From Streptomyces sp. NRRL B-3428 (GTDB lineage: Bacteria; Actinomycetota; Actinomycetes; Streptomycetales; Streptomycetaceae), in contig JOGW01000004.1 in assembly GCA_000721375.1 (NCBI GenBank), positions 1-64,000 of the forward strand: a DNA stretch of 64,000 nt, written 5' to 3'. The translations under genes were made by a program, and so were the position numbers. Below, in pieces: positions 48,277 to 55,839 of the stretch (position 1 is the first letter of the stretch; each line of letters starts with the position of its first letter). Below the pieces are notes generated by a model that was not told the DNA's origin, made no database searches, and worked only from the letters and a program-made list of their open reading frames with translations.

Positions 48277-49133
48277 TGAGCGACCGCGCCCTCGTCGTGG
48301 TCCGGGCCGGCGCGCTCACCACGGTCCAGGACCTGGGCCGCCCCGGCCACGCCCATCTGGGCGTGCCGCCCTCAGGCACGCTCGACGGTCCGGCAGGCCT
48401 GCTCGCCAACCGCCTCGTTGGCAACGGCCCACTGGCCGCCCTCCTCGAAACCACCCTCAACGGCGTTGCCCTGCAACCCCGTTGCCCGGTGACCGTCGCG
48501 GTCACCGGAGCGCCTTGCCCGGTGTCGGTGGACGGCCGCCCGGCCGCATGGGGCGCCCCCGTGGATGTCCCCGCGGGCTCGCTTCTCACCGTGGGTACGG
48601 CCACGTCCGGCGTACGTTCCTACGTCGCCGTCTCCGGTGGGCTCGACGTGGACCCGGTCCTCGGCAGCCGCTCAACGGACCTCCTGTCGGGCCTCGGCCC
48701 GCCCCCACTCACCGACGGCACGATCCTCCCCCTCGGCCCGCCGGTCCCCCCGCACACACGCGTGGACGTGGGCCCTCAGCCCGCTCCCCCGGCCGCCCTG
48801 ATCCTGCGCATCACGCGGGGCCCGCGCGACGACTGGTTCACCCCCGAGGCCCTACGGACTCTCACCTCGCACACCTTCACCGTCTCCTCGACGAGCAACC
48901 GCATCGGCCTGCGCACGGAGGGCACCCCTTTGGAACGTGCGGTACTGCGTGAACTCCCCAGCGAGGGCCTGGTCCTCGGTGCGGTCCAAGTCCCGCCGGA
49001 CGGCCGCCCGGTGATCTTTCTGGCGGATCATCCGACGACGGGGGGCTATCCGGTGGTGGGGGTGGTCCGGTCGGCGGATCTGCCGGCTGCGGCCCAGGCC
49101 GCACCCGGCACTCCCGTACGGTTCATCGGGTGA
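48276..49133 (+). CDS. pxpC: 5-oxoprolinase subunit C (KipA-like)
   Basis: This 285-aa protein is the biotin-dependent carboxyltransferase-like KipA/AHS2 subunit. Typical segments are TTVQDLGRPGHAHLGVPPSG, SYVAVSGGLDV, SSTSNRIGLRTEG and ILADHPTTGGYPVVG-like (here IFLADHPTTGGYPVVGVV). It completes the PxpABC set, so the operon can in principle convert 5-oxoproline to glutamate. The final 40 bases before the next gene hold no clear terminator. Confidence 0.93.
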   Translation: MSDRALVVVRAGALTTVQDLGRPGHAHLGVPPSGTLDGPAGLLANRLVGNGPLAALLETTLNGVALQPRCPVTVAVTGAPCPVSVDGRPAAWGAPVDVPAGSLLTVGTATSGVRSYVAVSGGLDVDPVLGSRSTDLLSGLGPPPLTDGTILPLGPPVPPHTRVDVGPQPAPPAALILRITRGPRDDWFTPEALRTLTSHTFTVSSTSNRIGLRTEGTPLERAVLRELPSEGLVLGAVQVPPDGRPVIFLADHPTTGGYPVVGVVRSADLPAAAQAAPGTPVRFIG

Positions 49134-49169
49134 GTCGTGCGTCCGCCGCTTGACCGGTCCGACTGCCGA

Positions 49170-49754
49170 CTACGCCTTGATCGGTGCGGCCGATCCGGCG
49201 GCCTGCTCGATCTTCGCGCAGTAGGCGGCGCGGGCCTCTTCGTCGATCTGCATCTCGTGTTCGGGGCGCATTCCGGTTCGGCCGTCGACGCCTTCGCGCA
49301 GGATGTCCGCGTGCCCGGCATGGCGGTTGGTCTCGCCGAGGACGTGGACCAGGATGGCGAACAGGTTCGTGTCGGCATGAGGCTCCGGCCACCACGGCAC
49401 GTGGCCGGAGGCGTCAAGGGCAAGCTCGTCGATCGTCGCGTCCGCGTGCTCCCACGTACGCCGGTAGAACCCGGTGATCTGCTCGCGGGTCTCGTCCGCG
49501 GTCGCCCACTGATCACTGCCGTCCGAGTCCTGCCACCGGCACAGCGGCTCCGGCGAGGGGCGGCCGAAGACCTCCCCGAAGTACCTGGCCTCGACGGTGG
49601 CCACGTGCTTGACGAGGCCGAGGAGGTTGGTCCCGGTCGCGGTCAAGGGCCGGCGGGCGTCGCATTCGGACAGGCCGTCGAGTTTCCAGAGCAGCGCCTC
49701 GCGGTCCCGCCGCAGTCTGCCGTGCAGGTTGTCCTTCGCGAATTCATCGATCAT
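49170..49754 (-). CDS. DinB-like DUF664 protein
   Basis: This 194-aa four-helix-bundle protein of the DinB/DUF664 group starts MIDEFAKDNLHGRLRRDREA. Metal-binding histidines are likely in GLVKHVATVEARYF (His) and HVLGETNRHAGHADILRE (His pair). Actinobacterial relatives are often thiol transferases, some using mycothiol; the substrate here is unknown. The start at 49754 gives the standard N-terminus; an ATG at 49772 is less likely. Confidence 0.85.
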   Translation of the reverse strand: MIDEFAKDNLHGRLRRDREALLWKLDGLSECDARRPLTATGTNLLGLVKHVATVEARYFGEVFGRPSPEPLCRWQDSDGSDQWATADETREQITGFYRRTWEHADATIDELALDASGHVPWWPEPHADTNLFAILVHVLGETNRHAGHADILREGVDGRTGMRPEHEMQIDEEARAAYCAKIEQAAGSAAPIKA

Positions 49755-49840
49755 GCGGCATGACCCTGCCATGAGCTGCCCGGGGCCTCAAGATCGCGCC
49801 GACGGTCCGCGGCGGCCGGCAAAGCCGCTCCGGCCACGGA

Positions 49841-50701
49841 TCAAGCCACGGAAAGCGAAGCCAACGCCGCCGACACCGCCTGCGAGGCCCGTAGATCCAG
49901 CGCATGCGAGGTACCGCGCGCCAGATGCCGGACCTCGCTCGCCGCCGGCGTCAGCAGCTGCGGCAACAGATCCGTGCACCTGCGCACCACCCACCCCGTT
50001 CCCGCGGTCGCCAGCCAGAACACGCCGGCCGACCGTGTCGCGGGCGCCCGATCCGGCAGGACGGACGGTGCCGGACCGAGCTCGTGCCCCAGAGCCCCCA
50101 GAAGCGCGTGGAACCGGGCGGCCAGCACCCGATGCCCCCGCTCACCGGGATGCAGTCGATCCGCGCTCCACATCTCGGGGGCCATGACCCACGCGTCGTG
50201 TGCCGCGTGCAGATGAACGGCCCCGTACCGCTCGGACAGCGCGTGCACCACCGAGTTGACCGCCCGCTGCCGCCGCGCCAGCGGACGGGCGAGCGCGGCA
50301 GGCAGCCCGAGCATCGTGCCGGGATCCGGCAGACACGCCGTGAGGAGCACCGCGCCACGTGAGGTGAACTCCCCGTAGACGGCGTCGAGTCGGGCCGCCA
50401 CCGCATGGATGTCGAAGGTGCAGCGCAAGGTGTCATTGACCCCGACGAGCACCGACACCACATCGGGCGCGAAAACCAGCGCCTGCGGCAGCTGGCGTTC
50501 CAGCACGTCCCGCGTCTGGCCCCCGCTGAACGCGAAATTGCGGAACTCGACGGCCCCGGGGGCGAGAGCCGGTGCGAGGAGCGCGGCCCACCCCCGCCAA
50601 CCCTCCGCGACGGGATCCCCCACTCCTTCGCTGAGCGAGTCCCCGAGCGCGGCGAACCGCAGCGGTCCGGACCCGTTCACCACCATGCCGCTCCCGCTCA
50701 T
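49841..50701 (-). CDS. SGNH/GDSL-family hydrolase
   Basis: This 286-aa esterase-like protein has the SGNH blocks: FAALGDSLSEGVGD (nucleophile Ser), NFAFSGGQT (Gly), LVGVNDTLR (Asn) and SADRLHPGERGH (Asp-His). The C-terminal 90 residues are extra and end in an Ala/Ser-rich helix. It overlaps the upstream glycosyltransferase gene by 4 bases, so it probably removes or adds acyl groups on a glycolipid or glycan made by its partners. No signal peptide is seen. Confidence 0.87.
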   Translation of the reverse strand: MSGSGMVVNGSGPLRFAALGDSLSEGVGDPVAEGWRGWAALLAPALAPGAVEFRNFAFSGGQTRDVLERQLPQALVFAPDVVSVLVGVNDTLRCTFDIHAVAARLDAVYGEFTSRGAVLLTACLPDPGTMLGLPAALARPLARRQRAVNSVVHALSERYGAVHLHAAHDAWVMAPEMWSADRLHPGERGHRVLAARFHALLGALGHELGPAPSVLPDRAPATRSAGVFWLATAGTGWVVRRCTDLLPQLLTPAASEVRHLARGTSHALDLRASQAVSAALASLSVA

Positions 50702-51897
50702 GACAACCCCTCCGGCACCAGCGCGCCGCCACCCGCGGCCACCCGAAGCACCGGCGCCTCGTGCGCCGCCAGAAAGGCCGCCACCGCCCGGTCCCACCCG
50801 AAGCATTCGGCCCGCATACGGGCCGCGTGGCGCCGCAAACGCTCCGGCCGCTCGAGCAGCGCCTCGACGGCATCGGCGAAGGCCGCACCGTCATCCGCGG
50901 CCACCGCCCCCGCCGACCCCAGAATCTCCGCCAGCGCGGACGAAGCACTCGCCACCACGGGCGTCCCGCACGCCAGCGCCTCCAGCGCGGCGAGCCCGAA
51001 GGTCTCGGCAGGACCGGGCGCCAGGCAAAGGTCCGACGTGGCCTGCAGAGCGGCCAGTCGGCCGCGATCGGCGACATGTCCGAGGAAGCTCACGGGCAAC
51101 GCCCGCGCCTTCTCCTCCAGGCGCGCCCGCAGGGGCCCGTCCCCGGCCACGACGAGCCGTACCGCAACGCCCCGCTCCCGCAGGACGCGTACCGCGTCGA
51201 TCGCCGTCCCCGGCCGCTTCTCCACCGAGAGCCGCGAACCCATCACGAGCAGCACCTCGCCCTCGCCCGCATACCGCGCGCGCAGCGCCAGATCACGCAA
51301 CCCGGGCCTGCAGCCCAAGAGATCGACACCGAGCGGCGCCCGTACGACATTGCGCGCCTTGATCCGTACGAACTCGCGCTCCGCCCACTCGGTCGTGCAC
51401 ACCACCCGCGAATAGGCGTGTGCGCTGAGGCGGTTGAGACGGTCCGCGGCCCGGCGCGCCGCTCCCTCGGGCAACCCCCAGGTGCGCAGCACCCCGTCCG
51501 CCGTCTCGTGCGACACCATCACGGCGGGTACGCGCGAGCGCCGCGCCCACTCGCCGGTCCAGCGCAGGGTGGTGCGGTCGGATATCTCCAGACGGTCGGG
51601 CGCGAGCTGCTCCAGCAGCCCGGTCAGGACCCGCCGATCGGTCAGCACGCGGTAGCCGCCGGTGCCGGGCAGCACCGGTCCGGGCACGGTGATCACACGC
51701 CCTTGCGCGGTCATCCGGTCCGAGGCCCGTGCACCGGGGACGATCAGCACAGGTTCATGGCCAGCGGCCAGATACCCGGCGCCCAACTCCCTGAGCGCGG
51801 TGCGCAGTCCACCGGACGCGGGCGCCACGAAGTTGGCCATCCGCACGATCCGCAGCCCGGCCACCGCACTCGCGTCCGCCATGCCCCGCGCACTCAT
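50698..51897 (-). CDS. GT4 glycosyltransferase, mannosyltransferase-like (second of pair)
   Basis: This 399-aa GT-B enzyme has the N-terminal acceptor domain (VAPASGGLRTALRELGAGYLAAG) and a C-terminal nucleotide-sugar domain with LLVMGSRLSVEKRPGTAIDA and the retaining E-x7-E motif, PAETFGLAALEALACGTPVV. It resembles actinobacterial alpha-mannosyltransferases that act on phosphoinositides or capsule-like glycans. Overlaps with genes on both sides (ATGA) show a coupled three-gene operon. Confidence 0.87.
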   Translation of the reverse strand: MSARGMADASAVAGLRIVRMANFVAPASGGLRTALRELGAGYLAAGHEPVLIVPGARASDRMTAQGRVITVPGPVLPGTGGYRVLTDRRVLTGLLEQLAPDRLEISDRTTLRWTGEWARRSRVPAVMVSHETADGVLRTWGLPEGAARRAADRLNRLSAHAYSRVVCTTEWAEREFVRIKARNVVRAPLGVDLLGCRPGLRDLALRARYAGEGEVLLVMGSRLSVEKRPGTAIDAVRVLRERGVAVRLVVAGDGPLRARLEEKARALPVSFLGHVADRGRLAALQATSDLCLAPGPAETFGLAALEALACGTPVVASASSALAEILGSAGAVAADDGAAFADAVEALLERPERLRRHAARMRAECFGWDRAVAAFLAAHEAPVLRVAAGGGALVPEGLS

Positions 51898-53021
51898 GCC
51901 GCCACCGCCGCACGCGCGTCGAGCACCTCGGCGTAGTGGCCGATCAGCTGATCACCGACGGCCTCCCAGGTACGCCCCCGCACCCGCTCCTGCGCGGCCC
52001 GCCCGTACGAGGCCCGCAGCGCGGGATCCGCCGACAGCGCCCATACGGCCTCACGGATCGCGGCCGGGTCGCCCGGCGGCACGAGCAGCCCGGTGCGCCC
52101 GTGATCCACGAGGTCGAGCGGACCGCCGGCGGCGGGAGCGATCACGGGCACCCCGCTGGCCATGGCCTCCTGCACGGTCTGGCAGAAGGTCTCATAAGGA
52201 CCGGTGTGCACGAAGAGGTCCAACGAGGCGAAGATCCGCGCGAGTTCGTCACCCGTGCGCCGCCCCAGGAAGTGCGCCCCCGGCAGGGCCGCCCGCAGCG
52301 TGTGCTCACTCGGTCCGTCGCCGGTGACGAGGAGGCTCACCCCGTCCATCCGGCAGACGCCGGCGAGCAGTTCGACCTGTTTCTCGGGGGCGAGCCGGCC
52401 CACGTAGCCGACGATGAGCTCGCCCTTCGGCGCGTACGTGCGGCGCAACTCCTCGTCACGCAGGGCAGGATCGAACCGCGTGGTGTCCACCCCGCGCGGC
52501 CACAGGCTGACCCGCGGCACACCGTGCGCGACCAGGTCGTGCAGCGAGGCGCCGGACGGTGCGAGCGTGCGGTCCGCCGCCTTGTGCACGGCCCGGATCC
52601 GCCGCCAGGCCGTGGCTTCACCGGCTCCCACATACGCACGGGCATAGCCCGCCAGATCGGTCTGGTAGACGGCGACGGCGGGGATGCCGAGCCGGGACGC
52701 GGCCGCCATCCCGCGTACGCCGAGGATGAACGGGCCGGCCAGATGGACCAGTTCGGCCCGGTGGGAGCTCAGCGCCGCCGCGACCCGTCGGCTCGGCAGG
52801 GCCACTCTGACGGCGGGGTAGCCGGGCAGCGGCAGGGAGGGGACGCGCACCACGGGGCAGGGCGCGTCGCTGTCGTCGACGGGCGGCTTGTGCGCGGTGG
52901 CGGGCGCGACGACCAACGGGTCGTGTCCGCGCCGGACGAGGTGGCGGGCGGTCTGCAGGGCGCAGTGCGCCACGCCGTTGACGTCAGGGGGAAAGGATTC
53001 GGTGACGATGACGACACGCAT
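51894..53021 (-). CDS. GT4 glycosyltransferase, mannosyltransferase-like (first of pair)
   Basis: This 375-aa GT-B enzyme of family 4 opens with VVIVTESFPPDVNGVAHCAL, as in MgtA/PimB-like mannosyltransferases. IVGYVGRLAPEKQVELLAG and PYETFCQTVQEAMASGVPVI mark the nucleotide-sugar site. It starts the operon with the second glycosyltransferase and the SGNH hydrolase. It probably uses GDP-mannose to build a cell-envelope glycolipid; the exact acceptor is not visible. The 53022-53172 gap upstream holds no gene. Confidence 0.88.
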   Translation of the reverse strand: MRVVIVTESFPPDVNGVAHCALQTARHLVRRGHDPLVVAPATAHKPPVDDSDAPCPVVRVPSLPLPGYPAVRVALPSRRVAAALSSHRAELVHLAGPFILGVRGMAAASRLGIPAVAVYQTDLAGYARAYVGAGEATAWRRIRAVHKAADRTLAPSGASLHDLVAHGVPRVSLWPRGVDTTRFDPALRDEELRRTYAPKGELIVGYVGRLAPEKQVELLAGVCRMDGVSLLVTGDGPSEHTLRAALPGAHFLGRRTGDELARIFASLDLFVHTGPYETFCQTVQEAMASGVPVIAPAAGGPLDLVDHGRTGLLVPPGDPAAIREAVWALSADPALRASYGRAAQERVRGRTWEAVGDQLIGHYAEVLDARAAVAA

Positions 53022-53172
53022 ACCGGTGTTGTCGTCGCCCGCGGCGTGCCGGCGTCAACGTGGATCTTTCCGCAGAGGGAACGTCCCATGAGCGTTGCGC
53101 TCCGGCGGTCCCCAACCGGCGCAATTCCGGCGGGTTTCCGGCCGCCCGAGGCCGGATCTCTCCCGCCCGCGC

Positions 53173-54579
53173 CTAGACCTCTCCGATCCTGCTCCGCACC
53201 ACGGTCTCCATCTCGGCCTCCTCGGCCGGATCCGCGGCAAGGCGCCGCAGCTGCTCCACCACACGGCTGTCGGCGGTCTCTGCACGCCGAGCCGCGAGCT
53301 CTCGGGTGGACTCCTCGCAGTCCCACAGGCATTCGACGGCGAAGCCCGCGGCGAAGGAGGGGTCGGTGGCGGCCAGAGCGTTGGCCGCGCGTCCGCGCAG
53401 ATGGGACGAGGCGGTCTCGCGATAGATGTGGCGCAGGACGGGCGCGGCACAGGCGATCCCCAGCCGTCCCGTGCCGTCCACGAGGGTCCACAGCGTCGGC
53501 CCGTCGGGCCCCTCGGCCCGTACGGCCTCCCGCAGCGCACCCAGCACGAGCGAGGCGTCCTGGGCGCCGCCTCTGCAGGCGAGCACCCGGCCGGCCGCGG
53601 CGCCGAGAGCGTCGGGCCGCAGGGCCCAGCCGCGGGCGCGGTCGAGGGCGATGTCGTCGGTCATCCGCTCGAAGGAGTCGACGGCGGCCTCGATCACGAC
53701 CTGAGAGCCGTCGGCGAGCGCGGCTTCCACCAGATCGAGTACGACGGGATCGCGGGCGTCGGATAGGTAGCGCAACGCGGTGCTGCGGGCCCCGTCCGAC
53801 CCTGATCGCGCCGCGGAAATGATCTCCGGCAGATCCTCGGCCGTGGCCACGGCGGCAAGGCAACGGGCGGCCGGCACATGACGTCCGGCGCCCCGCTCCA
53901 TCGCCTCCTCGGCCCAGGCGAACACGGCGGCGACGCTCCATCCGGGGCGTGGTCCGGCCGGCCTCATCTGCCGTTGCCATTGATCGAACGAGCCACGCTC
54001 GCCGGCGGCCCGCACCCGGGCGCCGATGGACTCGCGCGGATCGTCGCCCCACAGGCGCCACGGCCTCGGCTCGAAGGCATCGCGTACGGCGGCCGACAGC
54101 TCGGCGTCGCCTTCCGCGGTACGCGGGAAGCGGGCGAGCACGGGTTCGGCCAGGGCGGCGAGGCCCGAGTCGTCGTCGCGCAGGGCCAGTTCGTCCAGCG
54201 CCCAGGCCCAGTTGGAGCCCTCGGCGGCGTACCGGCGCAGCAGCATGAGCGCGTCGTCGCGGCCGTACGAGGCGAGGTGGCCCAGGACGGAGAGGGCGAG
54301 CCCGGTACGGGAATCGGCCTCATCGAGCACGTCCTCGGCGCAGAAGAGGTGGTGAGCGATCTGCTCGAGCGAGCCGCCCAGATCGAGGTAGAGCCGCGCG
54401 TAGTAGAGCGAGCGGTTCTCCACCTGCCAGTCGTGGCGGGGGTCGCTCAGCACACAGTGGTTCAGTGCCGCGAGGGCTTCCTCGCGGGGGGCGGTGAGCG
54501 CGTGCAGCGTGCCGTCGCCGCGACCTCGCTGGAGCAGGCCGAGCAGCGTACCGCTGGGCGCTATGACCGTGTCGAACAT
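53173..54579 (-). CDS. HEAT-repeat-like protein
   Basis: This 468-aa soluble protein is built of helical repeats. Units of about 30-35 residues are visible, for example ARSGSDGARSTALRYLSDAR, DPVVLDLVEAALADGSQVVI, and SSHLRGRAANALAATDPSFA. HEAT-type solenoids are protein-protein scaffolds. The first 150 residues are less regular. There is no enzymatic motif or membrane segment. It is monocistronic and I do not recognise a named family. Confidence 0.75.
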   Translation of the reverse strand: MFDTVIAPSGTLLGLLQRGRGDGTLHALTAPREEALAALNHCVLSDPRHDWQVENRSLYYARLYLDLGGSLEQIAHHLFCAEDVLDEADSRTGLALSVLGHLASYGRDDALMLLRRYAAEGSNWAWALDELALRDDDSGLAALAEPVLARFPRTAEGDAELSAAVRDAFEPRPWRLWGDDPRESIGARVRAAGERGSFDQWQRQMRPAGPRPGWSVAAVFAWAEEAMERGAGRHVPAARCLAAVATAEDLPEIISAARSGSDGARSTALRYLSDARDPVVLDLVEAALADGSQVVIEAAVDSFERMTDDIALDRARGWALRPDALGAAAGRVLACRGGAQDASLVLGALREAVRAEGPDGPTLWTLVDGTGRLGIACAAPVLRHIYRETASSHLRGRAANALAATDPSFAAGFAVECLWDCEESTRELAARRAETADSRVVEQLRRLAADPAEEAEMETVVRSRIGEV

Positions 54580-54615
54580 GGAAAGAGCCTCACATCAAGC
54601 GTCGACGCAACAGGG

Positions 54616-54681
54616 GTGTCCGTGCACTACCTGCAGGTGCGACAACACGTGCGGCTGTCCGTCGTCTGCTGCTTGCCGTAA
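54616..54681 (+). CDS. Short Cys-ending peptide, possible cysteine leader peptide
   Basis: The frame from GTG 54616 encodes 21 residues, ending QVRQHVRLSVVCCLP. The RxHVxL core and terminal Cys pair resemble short leader peptides found before sulphur or cysteine genes in Streptomyces. No sulphur gene follows on this strand; the rest of the gap to 54858 shows nothing. If real, it is an orphan leader. Confidence is low because short frames are frequent in GC-rich DNA. Confidence 0.35.
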   Translation: MSVHYLQVRQHVRLSVVCCLP

Positions 54682-54858
54682 GCCATCTCTCTCTGCCTCT
54701 CGGTCGGCGGCTCCGGATAGGAGCCGGTCACGGTGCGCGTGCTGCGGCATCTGCCCAGCAGTCGTGTCCGTGAATCACGACGTCATGATGACCCAGCCAC
54801 TTCGGCCGGGTCGACCAGATTTCCACGGACCCCCCGCGTTCCCCCGTAAACCCCGGAA

Positions 54859-55251
54859 TTACCCGGCTCCGAACAGCTCCAGCAGATCGGCCTTGCCGAA
54901 CATCCGGGCCGTGTCCACCGCGGACGGCGTTCCCGCGGCCGGATCGGCTCCCCCGTCGAGCAGCGCCTTGATCACCGCGTCCTCCCCCTTGAAGACCGCG
55001 CCCGCCAGCGGCGTCTGCCCCCGGTCGTTGGCCCGGTCCCCGTCCGCGCCGCGCTCCAGGAGCGCACGTACCGCGGCGGCGTGCCCGTGGTACGCGGCGA
55101 GCATCACGAGGGAGTCGCCGCGGTCGTTGGTGAGGTTCACCGGCACACCGGCGTCCACGTAGGCGGCAAGGGTCTCGGTCTCGCCCTGGCGCGCCAGATC
55201 GAAGATCTTCGTGGCGAGCTCCACGACCTCCGGATCGGGTGCTTCCGTCAT
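54859..55251 (-). CDS. Ankyrin-repeat protein
   Basis: This 130-aa protein has three to four ankyrin repeats: VNLTNDRGDSLVMLAAYHGH, GDRANDRGQTPLAGAVFKGE and AAGTPSAVDTARMFGKADLL. Such small ankyrin proteins bind other proteins; in many bacteria they sit beside catalase or DNA-damage genes, but none is here. The ATG at 55251 has an AAAGG site. Its upstream region contains a 13-bp tandem duplication. Confidence 0.88.
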   Translation of the reverse strand: MTEAPDPEVVELATKIFDLARQGETETLAAYVDAGVPVNLTNDRGDSLVMLAAYHGHAAAVRALLERGADGDRANDRGQTPLAGAVFKGEDAVIKALLDGGADPAAGTPSAVDTARMFGKADLLELFGAG

Positions 55252-55268
55252 CGGCTCGACCTTTCGCT

Positions 55269-55294
55269 GAAGTGGCACCTGGAAGTGGCACCTG
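55269..55294. repeat. 13-bp tandem duplication upstream of the ankyrin gene
   Basis: GAAGTGGCACCTG is present twice without a gap (55269-55281, 55282-55294), 18 bases before the ankyrin start on the minus strand. The 55252-55584 gap is otherwise empty of genes; TTGCAC at 55505 may be the -35 of the small membrane protein gene. Confidence 0.8.
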
Positions 55295-55584
55295 CTGGCC
55301 ACCCGAGTGATCGACTGGCAAGAAAACCCCTGTGCACGGCCGCGTCGGCCGTACGAGTGAATCGACAGCGTACTGCCCGTCACGCCACATGACCGCCCCT
55401 GCCCGAGGCAAAGATCACCTCGGACCGTCCTTGCGGCCCGACACCCGCCCGGCCGGCTCAGCAGCATGCGCCCACACGAGGGAAATTAGCCGAATTTCAC
55501 CCGGTTGCACCTTTTGTCGTATGGATACATGCTGTGAGCCTGGAAGAACTCATGGTGACTGTCCCCTCTACCAGGAGAACTCTC

Positions 55585-55779
55585 ATGATTTTGTCCATCT
55601 CGGGCGTAGTGCTGCTGGGAATCATCGTCTTCCTCTTCTTCCGCAAGGACGGCCTCAAGGCTTCCCACGCGCTGGTCTGCGCGCTCTTCGGCTTCTATCT
55701 CGCGGGCACCGCCATCGCCCCGAGCATCAAGGCCGGCGGAGCGAGCCTGGCCAGCCTGCTCGGCGGCATCAAGTTCTGA
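55585..55779 (+). CDS. Small two-helix membrane protein
   Basis: This 64-aa protein starts at an ATG with a good AGGAG site 7 bases upstream. It has one clear helix (ILSISGVVLLGIIVFLFF), a basic turn (RKDGLK), and a second hydrophobic segment (ALVCALFGFYLAGTAIAP), ending in a Gly/Ser-rich tail. It lies 60 bases before the FtsK-like gene and is probably co-transcribed. Such pairs recall the small Spd-like proteins beside TraB/FtsK ATPases of actinomycete conjugation, but that link is only suggestive. Confidence 0.8.
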   Translation: MILSISGVVLLGIIVFLFFRKDGLKASHALVCALFGFYLAGTAIAPSIKAGGASLASLLGGIKF

Positions 55780-55839
55780 GGGTTCCCCCTGTAGAACCGA
55801 CCCGCACCAACCAACGGATCACAACTTCAGGAGTACGAC

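Noticed and set aside
54494..54720. Cys-rich metallothionein-like peptide near the HEAT-repeat gene start
   Set aside because: The Cys-rich reading (GCPCTTCRCDNTCGC) overlaps the possible leader peptide in another frame and runs on into non-coding sequence without a fitting start.
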